NCBI GenBank assembly: GCA_951640165.1
Contig: OX621258.1
Coordinates: 10,501,501 to 10,565,500 of the forward strand
Length of the DNA stretch: 64,000 nucleotides
Reading direction: 5' to 3'
Source: Pseudoips prasinana
Taxonomy: Eukaryota > Arthropoda > Insecta > Lepidoptera > Nolidae
Below the pieces are notes generated by a model that did not search any database, was not told the DNA's origin, and saw only the letters and a list, made by a program, of their open reading frames with translations. This document shows positions 1-12,005 of this stretch, in pieces. Position 1 is the first letter of the stretch; each line of letters starts with the position of its first letter. The position numbers and the translations under genes were made by a program.

Positions 1-219
1 TTGATATATAATGTAATATATTATATTATAATGAATAGACTTTAATGTAGCTCAAGCTAGGATATGAATTTAGGGCCTTAATATTTGCTGTTGGACACAT
101 TTTGAATTATATTGGTACACCAATGTTCATAAAAATACCATAGGTCTTGACTTGTAGACTTTTTTTAATTAATTAAATTTTTGCAAAGTCTCTTGTTTGT
201 CTGAGTTTGTCTATATAGA

Positions 220-316
220 CACTGACCAGGTTCATGGATACCTCATTTAGCTAAATATGTATATGCTATACATATATATATTTACCCAGATGAGATACCC
301 ATGAACTTGGTCAGTG
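220..316. repeat. Hairpin MITE-like inverted repeat
   Basis: Arms of about 27 bp (cactgaccaggttcatgg at the left, its near complement at 299-316) flank a short AT-rich loop. It lies in the intron or upstream sequence before the zinc-finger exon. The rest of 1-634 shows no gene. Confidence 0.6.
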
Positions 317-634
317 ACAACAAAAGTGTTTTAATTTGTGAGATTCTGTATACTGTAGAGGGCATTTAATAAACTATTGGAATTTTTGGTTGGTAACAAC
401 TATTAAAAAGTAAAAAGAGTGAAACCATATTAGAGTTTACTGTGACAATCTGAGTAACTATTAAAATAGAGTAACCCACACAAGAAAGTAAAGTTGTTAT
501 TTTACATACATTATAACTAGCTTAGGGTCAAACTGTTAAACATCAAGTGTTCTGTTTGCATCCATGGTTGTTTTGGAACTAATTTTTATTGCCTTAAAGA
601 ACTATATATTTATCAATTATGAAAACTGTTTCAG

Positions 635-2131
635 ACTTACAACTACATTGCAACATTGGATACATTGTGTAGTGACTGCATGAAATCTGCCGTTAGCACC
701 TACAAATTCATACAAACTAGCCAACAAAATGCAGAACACCTCACCAAGATCCTTGAAGGTATCACTAATGGTATTGAATTCACTACCGATGAGCTTTTAA
801 ACAATAACAAATCATTGTATGTATCTTACAATGCTGAAGACTGCACTACCAAACAATACTATGACATAAAACCTACTCCAACAACTATAAAAGGGGTATT
901 ACGAAGACTGTGTTCACTTGACAACCAAGAACAGATGGATTTTGATAAAATATCAAATGAAATTAAAATAGAAGAAGAAGAAATCATAAGTAATGTTAAG
1001 CCTAGAAAGAGAAAAACAAAACAAAATGATATTAAAAATAGCTACATGTTACAAAATAAGAACAATCAAAACATAATACAATGCAAGGAGTGTTTCAAGG
1101 TGTACCCAACAAAATGGAACTTGAGAAATCACTTTATCAGAGTTCATGCTCCAAAAGTCTTTAAATGCCCCGAATGTCCTCGTAGATATGGTTCGCAAGT
1201 ATTTTTAGAAGCTCACAAAACCGACAGTCATTGTGTTATAGTATGCACAGAATGTGGCAAAACATTCAACAATAAACACACCCTAAAACTACATGAATTG
1301 GGACATCAATTAACATTAGTCTGTGAAGAATGTGGCAGAGTGTATAAAAATAAGAGTACTTTTAAAAAACATAAAGAATCTAATGTTTGCCGGCAGGAAA
1401 CTAGAGCACATCCATCTAATGCAAAGTATACTTGTGATTATTGCAATAAAAAATATACACAGAAAGTTTCTCTGAGAGTTCACATACAGTATGAACATGG
1501 AAGTTATAAATCCCATATTTGTGAATGGTGTGGTAAGAAATTCTGGGCACCTAGTCGACTAAAAGCTCACATTGTGAAACATACTAGAGAACGTAATTTC
1601 AGCTGTTCATTTTGTGGTGGAAAATTTGTTTCAAAAGAATCCTTACTCTATCATACAAGGACCCACACAGGGGACAATCCTTACAAATGTGATTATTGTG
1701 ACAGCAGATTTCCGTGCAGTTCTCGAAAGTCGGATCACATGAAACGGCAACACATGGGGGCCACATTAGAATGCGATGTATGCCATATAAAATTTAATTC
1801 CAAGAAATTTTTGCAGAATCATAAAAAGATACATATGGAGAAAGATGAGAAGGTTCATTTAAAATTTAATGATGTCATGATGAATTTAGACCAGAGCCAA
1901 AATGTGCCAGCAAAGAGCCATTTAAGTTCTGTTAGTAATAACGATTTGATGAAGATAGAGGCACTGGATGATGTTACAATATCTAACTGTAATCTTGATG
2001 GATACAGCTTTACCAATCAGGTTAATGAAGAGGACACACAGCTCTCATTGGAAAGTAAAGTGTACATAGAGATTCCAGATAGCACCGATTATAATTATTA
2101 TTGTGTAACAACTTTAGGTTGTGCAAAATAG
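635..2131 (+). CDS. ZAD C2H2 zinc-finger protein, last coding exon (5' partial)
   Basis: This is a probable DNA-binding transcription regulator of the insect ZAD zinc-finger class, acting in the nucleus. The exon opens after a clean acceptor (tttcag, ending 634) and reads in phase 0 to a TAG stop, giving 498 residues. The first ~40 residues (LDTLCSDCMKSAVS and following) match the second half of a ZAD domain, with its CxxC zinc ligands, so the first half must lie in an upstream exon, probably outside the window. After an acidic/basic linker there are nine C2H2 fingers, from about 1080 to 1845. Finger 4 ends in H-x5-C rather than H-x3-5-H, and fingers 7 and 8 are joined by a TGDNPYKC linker. 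The ~95-residue tail is acidic and finger-free. DNA target and orthologue are unknown. In-frame TTG at 656 is not a start. Confidence 0.85.
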   Translation, partial: TYNYIATLDTLCSDCMKSAVSTYKFIQTSQQNAEHLTKILEGITNGIEFTTDELLNNNKSLYVSYNAEDCTTKQYYDIKPTPTTIKGVLRRLCSLDNQEQMDFDKISNEIKIEEEEIISNVKPRKRKTKQNDIKNSYMLQNKNNQNIIQCKECFKVYPTKWNLRNHFIRVHAPKVFKCPECPRRYGSQVFLEAHKTDSHCVIVCTECGKTFNNKHTLKLHELGHQLTLVCEECGRVYKNKSTFKKHKESNVCRQETRAHPSNAKYTCDYCNKKYTQKVSLRVHIQYEHGSYKSHICEWCGKKFWAPSRLKAHIVKHTRERNFSCSFCGGKFVSKESLLYHTRTHTGDNPYKCDYCDSRFPCSSRKSDHMKRQHMGATLECDVCHIKFNSKKFLQNHKKIHMEKDEKVHLKFNDVMMNLDQSQNVPAKSHLSSVSNNDLMKIEALDDVTISNCNLDGYSFTNQVNEEDTQLSLESKVYIEIPDSTDYNYYCVTTLGCAK

Positions 2132-2428
2132 TAGTAAGTTTGATGTTGTTATGTGTTGGTGCTACACTGTTTTACAAGTGTATATATACCTGTGGTTATA
2201 GTTCTTTAACCTTTTGACATGTAATCATGACTGTGGTCTTTCTTACCCATTTCACAATGGGTAAGAATTTTGGAACAACCATTGATGTAAGTTTGGGCGA
2301 AATTTCCAATGTATTAGTGTAGCCATGGACACAGGCAAGGATACCGTGTATGGTGTACTTATAACCCGATTGAGTTACCTTGCATCCGGCGCTCGTGACG
2401 TCACATCGGCGCTCTTGATATGGTGGTA

Positions 2429-3185
2429 TAGTTGCCGGCACGTAACTTGGCAAGGTTTTGAAGTAGTGGGGATAAGTCTGCGCAGGTACACTTAGTGCAA
2501 CAGAAAGTACTCACCTTTGTTACTTGACTGGATTGTTGTTATTTTAGGTTTACTATCATAATTTATTTTTAATAAATATCAGTTTAAAATGAAGAATATA
2601 AAATGAGAGGAATGCGAAGTTTACTAATTGTAATAAATAAAACAAAATTAAATGTTAAAGCAATTTATAACAAATTAAAATATCACATCATGCTGTCGCT
2701 TTCTAAATTTGTTACCCCTGGCAAGAAGGTAGCAGCAGCTGGTGGAAGGAGTTGGTTCCTCTTCCTCAACATGACGCTCGTCACCCCTATTATCCAAGGA
2801 ATTGCTTTATCTATTATATGGTCACTTTTCATGTAGTCTACCTCAACTTTTTTTTACATAACTTGGAACATTAATCAGGCCCATTATGGCGAAATTTTGC
2901 TTCACCAATTCTATTACATTAATTTCAAGTAGTATTTTTACTGGCCACATATCCTTCGATAACAACAAAAACTCGTAACGATAACCAAACAAAAACAAAA
3001 AGTTTCATTTAAGTGCAAGCAAGTGTATTCGGGAGGGACCGGAACGTCAACGCAGTGCGGGTCAACAAAGCAACCAATCACGGGCCTGGAACGATGCAGT
3101 TTCGTTCCCCGCGTCCCACATGATAACCAAAGAGACCCAAAATATGTGCATCTAACGACTCTTGCCAAGTTAGGGCCGGCAACTA
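2429..3185. repeat. Segment bounded by 25-bp inverted repeats
   Basis: The sequence at 2429-2454 (tagttgccggcacgtaactt and on) recurs as its reverse complement at 3161-3185 with about two mismatches. A GTGACGTCAC palindrome lies just outside the left arm, near 2395. It may be a non-autonomous element; no target duplication was found. Confidence 0.35.
2571..2576 (+). terminator. Possible polyadenylation signal of the zinc-finger gene
   Basis: AATAAA lies 440 bp after the stop codon; a second run of AATAAA starts near 2633. No transcript evidence is available, so the assignment is tentative. Confidence 0.25.
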
Positions 3186-3425
3186 CACAGGAAGGTTTAT
3201 GATTAAGTGGGATGGGCACATTCCAACGGGGTGTGCTGTTACTCCATCAAGTTGTATATTGACTGTGTGTCAATTGAAGATTTTCTCACGCATTCCTTTA
3301 TTAAATCATGTTCTGTATACATATTAATAACAATATTGGAATAATACAGTTTCATATTGTTATCACTGTCGTTTTTTAACAATACTATACCATACGTGCA
3401 GCATACCATGCATACTTACCATCAG

Positions 3426-3606
3426 TGCCTCTAGCACGAGTTCCTGCAGTTTACTTACTCGATCACACGTCCAGTTTCCTCCCATACATTGAGCACCAGC
3501 GCCTCTCGCGGAAACTATTAAGAACTAAAACTCTGGTGCTCAATGTATGGGACGAAACTGTACGTGTGATCGAGTAAGTAAACTGCAGGAACTCGTGCTA
3601 GAGGCA
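3426..3606. mobile_element. Foldback MITE family A, copy 1
   Basis: A 181-bp hairpin element starts TGCCTCTAGCACGAG and ends in its complement, with arms of about 75 bp around a short asymmetric loop. It is flanked by a direct CAG at 3423-3425 and 3607-3609, read as a 3-bp target duplication. Three further copies lie at 45509, 46953 and 47543. Confidence 0.85.
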
Positions 3607-3917
3607 CAGGTGAGCTGCTAGCTCGTCTGCCTCTTCAGTTTCATGGGTAGATAGCGCTCCTTAACCCTTTAACTAGTAGTAGGTAATTTTCTAATTGATT
3701 GATTTTAATTCTTATTACAAACTAAGAGAGTTCAAAATATGGTGTCAACTATATTGCCACTACCAGTTAAGGGCTCAAGTTACTTCCTCTATTTATGTTA
3801 CACCTTTTATATTGGGATGATGATTTAATGCTATTGTTCTTTTGTTTTTTTTATTTATAGAACTTCAATAATTTTAAATATTAATAATATTTACATTTCT
3901 GAGTAATACTTAGGGTC

Positions 3918-4008
3918 TATGCACACCACGTTTCTTAAACGCACCGTTTTTTTGTTAAACAAGTGACTGCTTTTTGATGCGCGTCTAAGAAACATGGTGT
4001 GCGTAGGT
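3918..4008. repeat. Imperfect hairpin repeat
   Basis: The arms atgcacaccacgtttctta and the near complement of it (ending gtgtgcgtag) are about 28 bp each, around a ~35-bp loop. It looks like a small MITE. Confidence 0.5.
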
Positions 4009-4267
4009 TCTTACAAGTAAGAATAGACTGAGCGTATTTAATTTATTACTTTAATGTTATCTAAGTACTGTAAAAATCAAGTATAATGAATTAAATGATA
4101 ATTACGGTTTTAATTTTTGTTGAAGAGTAAAATCCTTACTAGCAAGTTTATATTAAAGATTGTAAACATAATTTAAAAGCTCCATCTTTACAAAATTGTC
4201 TTGCGTCTTGAGGCAACTATAATAAATAATTATATGTACCTACATAAAAATCTATCCTTTTTTTTAA

Positions 4268-4500
4268 TATCCTGGGACATTATTTACATCTGATCCCAAA
4301 CTAAACAGAGCTTGAACTATCGAAACTGACATACTACTTTTTCTTTTGTAAATACATATATAGATAATTACACCCAGACTCAGGACAAACAGACATGTTC
4401 ATCCACACAAATATCTGTCCTGGGTGTGAATCGACCCCACGACCTCCGGCTCCGGCGTGAAAAGCAAGCATTTTCCAACTACGCCAACAAGCCCGTTTTC
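4268..4500 (-). mobile_element. tRNA-derived SINE, family 1
   Basis: Read on the minus strand it begins with a tRNA-like head near 4500 (B-box-like GGGTCGATTCACACCC), continues through a body with the ATATCTGTCC and GTCTGGGTGT blocks, and ends in a tail with AATGTCCCAGGATATT. The same tail recurs at 5268, 5385, 31232, 36690 and 57779. It is a SINE, not a tRNA gene. Confidence 0.65.
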
Positions 4501-5267
4501 TGACCTTACTCCTTCACAAATTGAGATTATAATTCTCCCCCCCTAGATGGCGTTGTGGATTAAATCGCAGTAAGAATTGTTTCGTTCCCGGGAGTCAATG
4601 ACCCTCGCCTAATGCTTAGCTTAGGTACCAATTACCATTCAGTGCTCTTTGGAAATATCAAATAAGTAATCGATAATTTTATCTTTAAATCCTGTTCGCA
4701 TTCTAAAAGATTATTCTAGAATAAAGATATTATGATGATCTAACAGTCAAAAAATTTCCTAGGTTTACTTTAATTTATTAAAGTAATTTCTCAATCAATC
4801 TTAACTTTAAACTTAAAACAGCGAATTGTTCAAAAGGCATTAACTACGAGGCTAGTCTAAGCTATCATTTGAATAAGATTATATCAGAAAATGAATCATT
4901 AATGGATACTGATATTAGTTTATTAAGGCATTAAAAGATATTGATACGCTTAAACTACGAATGGATTTTTTGTAACCGGCTCCGCTACATCCGTATTTTA
5001 TTTTTCGTGTATGGACACCGATTATTCCGGCATTTGAGAACTGATTTAGGTAGGTACCTTACTAATTATTCTATTTAAAACAGAAGGTGGCATTTGGCAA
5101 TATACCTACCTACGATATACCTACCTTTATATGCACAATTATTTCTAATATGCGTTAGGTACTAGTTCACTGCAAGGCTCACTTCCATATTACAGATTTG
5201 AAGTCTAAAATCAGATAATCCCTTATTATTATTATTTAACGGATTAGCGTCATCAGTCATCAGTAGT

Positions 5268-5439
5268 GTGTGTGAATAATGTCCTAGGATATTAGTATTA
5301 TAATTTAAACTACCTACAAATCAACAGTAAATTACCACTATAATCTATATTATTTAATGTCAGATATTGACAACAACTAATATAGATTTGTAGGTAGTTT
5401 AAATTATAATACTAATATCCTAGGACATTATTCACACAC
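5268..5439. repeat. 55-bp perfect inverted repeat of SINE tails
   Basis: Arms 5268-5322 and 5385-5439 are exact reverse complements (gtgtgtgaataatgtcctag and on) separated by 62 bp. Each arm contains the family 1 SINE tail. The right arm continues into a truncated SINE body up to about 5606. Confidence 0.8.
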
Positions 5440-5606
5440 GGTCATCTGATCCAGAACTAAGCAGAGCTTGTACTATGGAGACCAGAAGATAACTGATATA
5501 CTGCAAATACTAGTTTTTCTTTTGAAAAACATACTTATACCTATAGATAATCACACCCAGACATAGGACAAACAGCCATGTTCAGGCACACAAATATCTG
5601 TCCTGG
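5385..5606 (-). mobile_element. Truncated family 1 SINE
   Basis: It shares the tail and body blocks of the copy at 4268-4500 but stops after the CCCAGGACAGATATT block and lacks a tRNA head. Confidence 0.55.
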
Positions 5607-7543
5607 GTAAAAACGTACGTCTAGTCCGGTCATTTTAGACAATTGAAATAAAGAAAATTCCGACAGAGCCAAATCTTCGTAGAGACCTTAGGTTTACCAC
5701 AAGGAATAAAGTGTCAAAAGTCCCCATCAGTCCCATGTGAGCTTAGGGACTTATTCGGGGCCCAAGGTCAAAATTGAAGGGTTTTTGGATTTTTCTCGAA
5801 AACGGTAAGTTTTATCGAAAAAGTACCTCTGAGCAAAGTTGTAGATCTTAAAATTCTCTAATAAAATGGTCTCAATGATTTTTTCTCTAAGAACCACTAT
5901 TTCCCAGATATTGCGCTTGTAAGAATCATGTTCTACATAGTATGCACACATATGCCACGTATAAGGTAGATGTACCATATTACGTAAGTGTACGAAATTC
6001 CGTAAGTTTTCGGTGTAGGCCTAAAAATAAGAAAACTTCTAATTGTATCAAAAAGTTCTAAAATTATCTATTAAGTATGTACAATAGAGCGTCAATTACA
6101 CACGTTAAAAAGAACTGTAACCATCGTCGGCTCAGTTGTCACGTCTCACTCGGTCGGTCTGCGCCAAACCGCCATAAAGGTAGTGTGTGTGTTGCGTACG
6201 CGTAAGCTACCGCGCGGATTTTCATAAGGATATTGCGAGTGATATGTAAGTATTTTCATAACTAAGTGATGTAATTATTTTTAAGGGTTTTAAAACAAAC
6301 TGATTGATTACCGTTTCAAGTTACTTCATTTAGTTTTTAGCGAGTTAATTGAAATTTTCTGATTGCCGGAATTACCTACACCAAAAACCAACCGTGTCCA
6401 TTATTACGTAACAATTACGGAATAGAGGAAAGGAAGGTGATTTTGTTTTTTGTAATTTGTCAGGAACGAGATGAGATAAGTAAACAAAAAAAGCTGTTAC
6501 AGGTCTAATATATAACATAGTTTCTTGGAATCAAATTACGTATTACGATTCTATTTCTCTATGTTATGAAATACGTGTGTAAAGAGAAAACATTTTTTTT
6601 CTTTAAACAGATTCGTCACAAATAACATCGGTACAAAATCATTAATTTGTTTAATTTAATTGTATCTTCCAGTATATTTTTTGGTACCTATTACTAGTAT
6701 GATTGCATTCCTATACAATTTAAGTCATTTTATGTGGTCAAGAAATTATTATGTTATAATAATATATGTTGTTATTAAATTTAAATAAACTGTTTTCCTA
6801 CACTTATAAAATAAAGTTGTTTTATTTAGAACACGTCACATTAAATTTATGTTTCATATTTCATGTAATCCTGCAGAAAAACGGCATTTTTCTGCATATG
6901 CCGGAATTACCAGCACCCATTTACGGAATTACCTGGAGAGTCAAATTTTATACCGTAATAACGGACATTTACTAGGTCCAGAAAAATTACGATTACTTTT
7001 ATAAAATAGTTTAAATATAGTAGTGTTACGTAACAATCTCTTCTTTGAAAACCTCTTTTTACGACTAAACTAACTTCAATTCAGTGATTTTTCCTGCTTT
7101 ACTGGAAATTGCTAGGAAAGACAAGAATGCCTTAGTACTCCGGAATTACGTACATTTACCTTATACATATTTAGGTACTCAAGCAAGCAAAAATGCCTAC
7201 TCGTGTCTCTGTTATGTATACATTATACTATTCTAAGAAAATTTACTCTAAAATGACCGCCGGTCCCTTACCGAATCCCCTCTAACTACTTGAATAACAT
7301 CTGGCCTTGAAAAACAAACCTATTCTTTTGTCCATGTGGTGTCGTTCGCGTATACCTGCTTCTTTTAGTGTTGAACGAGCAGTTCGAGTGACTATACGTA
7401 TTTATTACAAGCGTCTACTATTGAAGTTAGTGCTGATTAATATTTAAAAAAAAATTGCACAATTTTGCTTTATTTGTAATAAACTTTTGACTGAGGATGA
7501 AACTGTTGTGGTCAGTCGTGGAATGCCAACTTTAATCGATGCA

Positions 7544-7739
7544 TGTTAGTAGGTATTCGCGCAGTTATTTAATAAAAGATAAAATAAAGTTTAGATAAAA
7601 CTTGTATTTTCATTATTATATTTTTCCTGAACAACTGAAAAATCTTTTTGTGACAGACATGTCATTTTCAAGTAGAAAAATAAATTTATATAGAAAAAAA
7701 GATCGTCATAAAATACATGCAGACTCTTTTATTCTAACA
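7544..7739 (-). repeat. copia 3' LTR
   Basis: 196 bp; on the minus strand it runs TGTTAGAATAAAAG to CCTACTAACA. It is identical by eye to the 5' LTR. Confidence 0.93.
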
Positions 7740-7750
7740 CTCCTCCTTAA
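7740..7750 (-). promoter_or_regulatory. copia polypurine tract
   Basis: On the minus strand the bases AAGGAGGAG abut the 3' LTR, the normal place for plus-strand priming. Confidence 0.7.
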
Positions 7751-7781
7751 ATTGATTTCTCTACTTACATCCATCACAAAA

Positions 7782-10700
7782 TCACACAACACCCATACTC
7801 AAAACACACCATTTAAACTTCCCTTTCAACAGCGGTTTAGTTAAAATATCTGCAACCATATAAGTTGTCTCTTTATATTCTAACTCTATTTGACCATGTT
7901 CTACTGCTTCTCTTAAAAAATGGTGTCTCACATCAATATGTTTGGTGCGTTGATGGTGCACAGGGTTTTGCGCAATAGCTACAGCAGATTGGCTGTCGCA
8001 ATAAATTTTTATTGGCATTTCAGCTGCGTCTGTAATTTCTGAAAAGAATCACTTTAGGAATATTGCCTCTCTAGCGGTCTCAGACATTGCAACATACTCA
8101 GCCTCTGCTGTGGATAGAGCAACTGTCTTCTGTTTTCTGCTTTCCCAAGAAATCGCAGCTCCCATATGCATGAAAACCATACCCGAGTATGACTTCCTGT
8201 CATAACAATTCGCATGACTTGCATCCGTATAACCGTGTACTTTAGTCATTCCTGTTCTCTTATACTGCAGCCCTAGACTTTTAGTACCCTTTAAATATCT
8301 AAGCACTTGTTTCGCAGCTGTCCAGTGCTCCTCAGTATAGCATGTATTGAATTGGCTTAGATAATTAACTGCATGTGAAATATCCGGCCTTGTGCAAACA
8401 GATATGTACATGAGTGAACCAATTAAATTCTGATATGGAATCCTCGGATCAGGTTTATGTTCCGGTCCAGGTTTTTCAAGTTTTTGACCAGTACTTGATG
8501 GTGTTGAAGCAATTTTGCAGTCAGCCATCCCAAAAACCTTCAATATTTTACTGACATACTTCTCTTGGTCAACTTTGATCCCAATATCGTTTTGCGTTAT
8601 GCGTATACCTAAAATGTACTCCGCCTTCCCAAGGTCCTTCATCACAAATTTCGACATTAGGTCCAATTTCACTTTACGCAACTCTTCTGCGTCATTCCAT
8701 AATATCAGCATATCGTCTACATATACTGCTAGAATGATAATTTTCTTGCCCTGAGATCTTGTGTATATACACGGTTCATTTTTAGATCGTTTGAATGACA
8801 ACTGTAACAACTCATTGTTCAGCTTATTGTTCCAAGCCCTGGGGGCTTGCTTTAACCCGTAAAGCGAACGTTTAAGAAGACACACGTAATCCTCTTTCCC
8901 TTTTTCTTCATAACCTTTCGGTTGAGTCATGAAGACTGTTTCAAATAAGTCACCGTTTAAGAACGCTGTTTTTACGTCCATTTGATCTATATTTAGGCCA
9001 CTTTTAGCTGCCAGTGACAGGAGAATTCTCAACGAACTATGTCTCACCACCGGAGAAAATGTCTCGTCGTAATCGATGCCATACCTCTGGCTAAAGCCTC
9101 TAGCAACAAGTCGAGCTTTGTATCTTCTCTTATTTCCCGCCTCTTCTTTGATTCGAAAAAGTCATTTCGAATCAACGACGTTAATCGCTCGTTCAGGCTT
9201 AACTAAAATCCATGCGTTGTTTTTCTTTAACGCGTCAAGCTCCTCCTGAATTGCAGCTTTCCATTCTTTACTGTCAGGCCGGGACAGTGCCTCTTGAACC
9301 GTATTGGGGTTCAGGTCTGTTTCTATTGCTTGGTACAGAATATGATCAGGGAACTCTTTAGGTTTTCTTACTCTCAATGGATACCTCCGTTCCATTTCTA
9401 TAGTTTGGTCCTGGACAGTTATGTCCGACTCACAGTCTTGGAACTCTATGTCTTCCGATTCTTGGAAGTTTCCTTGATGTTGAACCGGATTGTCAGATAA
9501 TACCGATCTCTCTTGTTCTGGTTCTCCTCTAGGAACACTGATAGGAACAACGGTATTATTGTCAATGTTTCTTGCTAAATCTGTTTGAGGACTACATTCT
9601 GTAACTGATTCTCCTGGGTTCTGTGTCTTTTCTTCAAGAAGTATAATTTCTGAAACCTCTAAAGAATCTTTTATAGGCTTATCTGCCTTTTGATTCTCAA
9701 AAAATACTACGTTTTTCGCCTTGAATACCTCTCCCGTGCTTTTATCCACAAGACGGTATGCTTTAGCATTGTCACAGAATCCTGTGTGAATTAGTTCTCT
9801 GCTTTTTGCATCCCACTTAGTTCTCTTCTCTTTGGGAATATGCATGAAAGCTTTGCAACCAAAAGTTCTCAACATACTCAGATCGCATTTCCTCCCTGAC
9901 CATTTTTCATCTGGCGTCATATCTTTTACCGCAATCGTTGGTGATTTATTCTTTAAAAACACGGCATGATGAACTGCCTCTGCCCAAAACCGTTTTTCTA
10001 ATCCTGACTCCTGTAGCATGCTTCTTGCTTTATCGCAGATTGTGCGATTGGCACGTTCGGCTACACCATTCTGCTCTGGTGTATATTCCACCGTCAGTTG
10101 ATGTTGGATTCCGCATTTGCTCAGAAAATCATCCATGTGTTTATTGACGAACTCGGTTCCATTGTCAGTGCGCAGGATCTTAATTTTCTTACCGCACTGG
10201 TTCTCTGCAAATGCTTTAAACTCTTTAAATTTCTCAAAAACCTCACTCTTGTGTTTCAAAAAATATACAAAGGTTTTTCGAGTAATATCGTCAATAAACG
10301 TTAAAAAATATCGGCACCCACTTATAGAACTTATATTCATAGGTCCGCATACATCGGAATGCACTAAACCTAGTGCTTCCTTAGCTCTTGTTGTACCACT
10401 CTTACGAAACGGTTGTTTCGTATGTTTCCCCATAATGCAAGATATGCACTCCAGTTTACAAGAAGTATTAGGAAAACTCACCCCTAGCGCCATCTTGTCT
10501 CTGAGTAGTTTAAGGTTATGCAAACCAAGATGTCCCATCCTCCGATGCCATAACATCAGTTGGTCTTTCTCTGCTGTAGCAAGTGCAGAACCCTGTGAAC
10601 AGCACTTAAGTTTATATATGCCTCTTTCTTCCACACCTTTCACAACAGACTTACCTCTCACTTCACACTCATCTCTTTTGTAGATGTCGCATCCTTTCTC

Positions 10701-11729
10701 TGTAAATACTATTACGTGACCTTTTCTCGCAATCGCATTCACACTTAACAAGTTAGAATTTAATTTTGGTACAAACGTAACGTTGCTGATTGTTAAGCCT
10801 GACTCACATACTACCGTACCTTCACCCGCACCTAGCACCTCATTACCATCTGCACATGTCACTCTCAAAGGCTTAGAATTGCCATTAAAATTTTTGAACC
10901 AATCCTTTTGGTTCGTCATATGTGTTGACGCGCCAGAATCAATGATCCAGTCTCTGCCTTGTGACGTTGACGTGCCAAACGCGTAGGCTTGTAAAGCTTC
11001 TCTCTTTGCTTTTGGATTGTCTGGGCATGAATGTGCTTTGTGTGGTCCGTCGCAAATAAAGCATTTTATCTTTAATTTCGTCTTCTTGGATGGCCTCTTG
11101 CCATTAGGCTTATTTGACGTCAAAGCGGATGATAATCGGCTTGCACTCGAGGTTTGCGAATATGTATCCTCAAGTTGAAAAAGCTTCGTCTTTATATAGT
11201 CTGTAGTAAGAGCTATGTTGCTATTCTCTATGGCCAATCTCATAGGCTGAAACTCTGGGGTAAGTCCTTGGAGAATTAGAGCAGCCAACAGTTCGTCGTC
11301 AACCTCTTTTCCTAGGTCTTGAAGTTCCTGGGATATCATCATGACGGAAGTCACATATTCCCTGATAGTTGGGAATTGTTCTAGCTTCATGCCTACTAGT
11401 CTTGAGAGCAGCCGGCACCGGTTATTTAAACCTCTATCTTCAAACGCGTTCCGTAATGCTTCCCAAGCATCTTTTGCAGTTTTAGCTTTCCGCACATGTA
11501 TCACGCAATGTGGCCTTATCATTAAGCAAATCTTTGCTCTTGCTCTTTGGTCTTTTATGATACCTTTCACATCAGTACTTTCAGGCGTAGCGCTTGTGTA
11601 CTCCCATAAATCATCGTGAACAAGATATATCTCCATCATGAATTTCCACGTATGATAATTGCTGTTACCTTCTAGCTTCTTTATAGAAGGTAAGCCATTG
11701 CTGCCTGAAATCTCCGAAGATTGTGCCAT
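7782..11729 (-). pseudogene. copia gag-pol polyprotein with two in-frame stops
   Basis: One frame of 1316 codons encodes gag, a short zinc knuckle (CFICDGPHKAHSC, one residue short of canonical CX2CX4HX4C), an aspartic protease (DSGAST), integrase (GAG-pre HRRMGH, then LRTDNGTEF and QNGVAER), reverse transcriptase (YVDDM) and RNase H (TDASHAN to STAEAEYVA). The domain order is that of Ty1/copia. The frame is broken only by TGA at 9162-9164 (after NVVDSK) and TGA at 8049-8051 (after EAIFLK); reading resumes in the same frame each time. Both sit where tryptophan is plausible, consistent with TGG-to-TGA changes. As given it cannot make a full polyprotein without readthrough. Confidence 0.92.
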
Positions 11730-11789
11730 TATTGTTCCTTTATAGTTCTGATCTCTATGCGAATTCTTGTTGCCTTTCGACTTTTCACT

Positions 11790-11809
11790 CTAAGCCTGGG
11801 CCCATAACC
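11790..11809 (-). promoter_or_regulatory. copia primer-binding site
   Basis: Directly inside the 5' LTR the minus strand reads GGTTATGGGCCCAG, complementary to the anticodon-arm region of initiator tRNA-Met. This is the half-tRNA priming known for Drosophila copia. Confidence 0.8.
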
Positions 11810-12005
11810 TGTTAGTAGGTATTCGCGCAGTTATTTAATAAAAGATAAAATAAAGTTTAGATAAAACTTGTATTTTCATTATTATATTTTTCCTGAACAA
11901 CTGAAAAATCTTTTTGTGACAGACATGTCATTTTCAAGTAGAAAAATAAATTTATATAGAAAAAAAGATCGTCATAAAATACATGCAGACTCTTTTATTC
12001 TAACA
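11810..12005 (-). repeat. copia 5' LTR
   Basis: 196 bp, identical by eye to the LTR at 7544-7739. It is followed by the ATGCA target duplication. Confidence 0.93.

Larger units (their letters stand above)
7544..12005 (-). mobile_element. Complete Ty1/copia LTR retrotransposon
   Basis: The element is bounded by two LTRs that appear identical over 196 bp (7544-7739 and 11810-12005), each TG...CA on both strands. It is flanked by a perfect 5-bp target duplication ATGCA (7539-7543 and 12006-12010). The coding strand is minus, so the 5' LTR is at the right. The primer-binding site and polypurine tract lie where expected. Identical LTRs suggest a recent insertion, yet the pol frame carries two stops. 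It interrupts the decayed reading frame of the surrounding TIR element. Confidence 0.95.

Noticed and set aside
2603..2836. 77-codon ORF with a hydrophobic C-terminal stretch
   Set aside because: No family, no codon signal, AT-rich start, and it lies within a segment bounded by inverted repeats; not supported as a gene.
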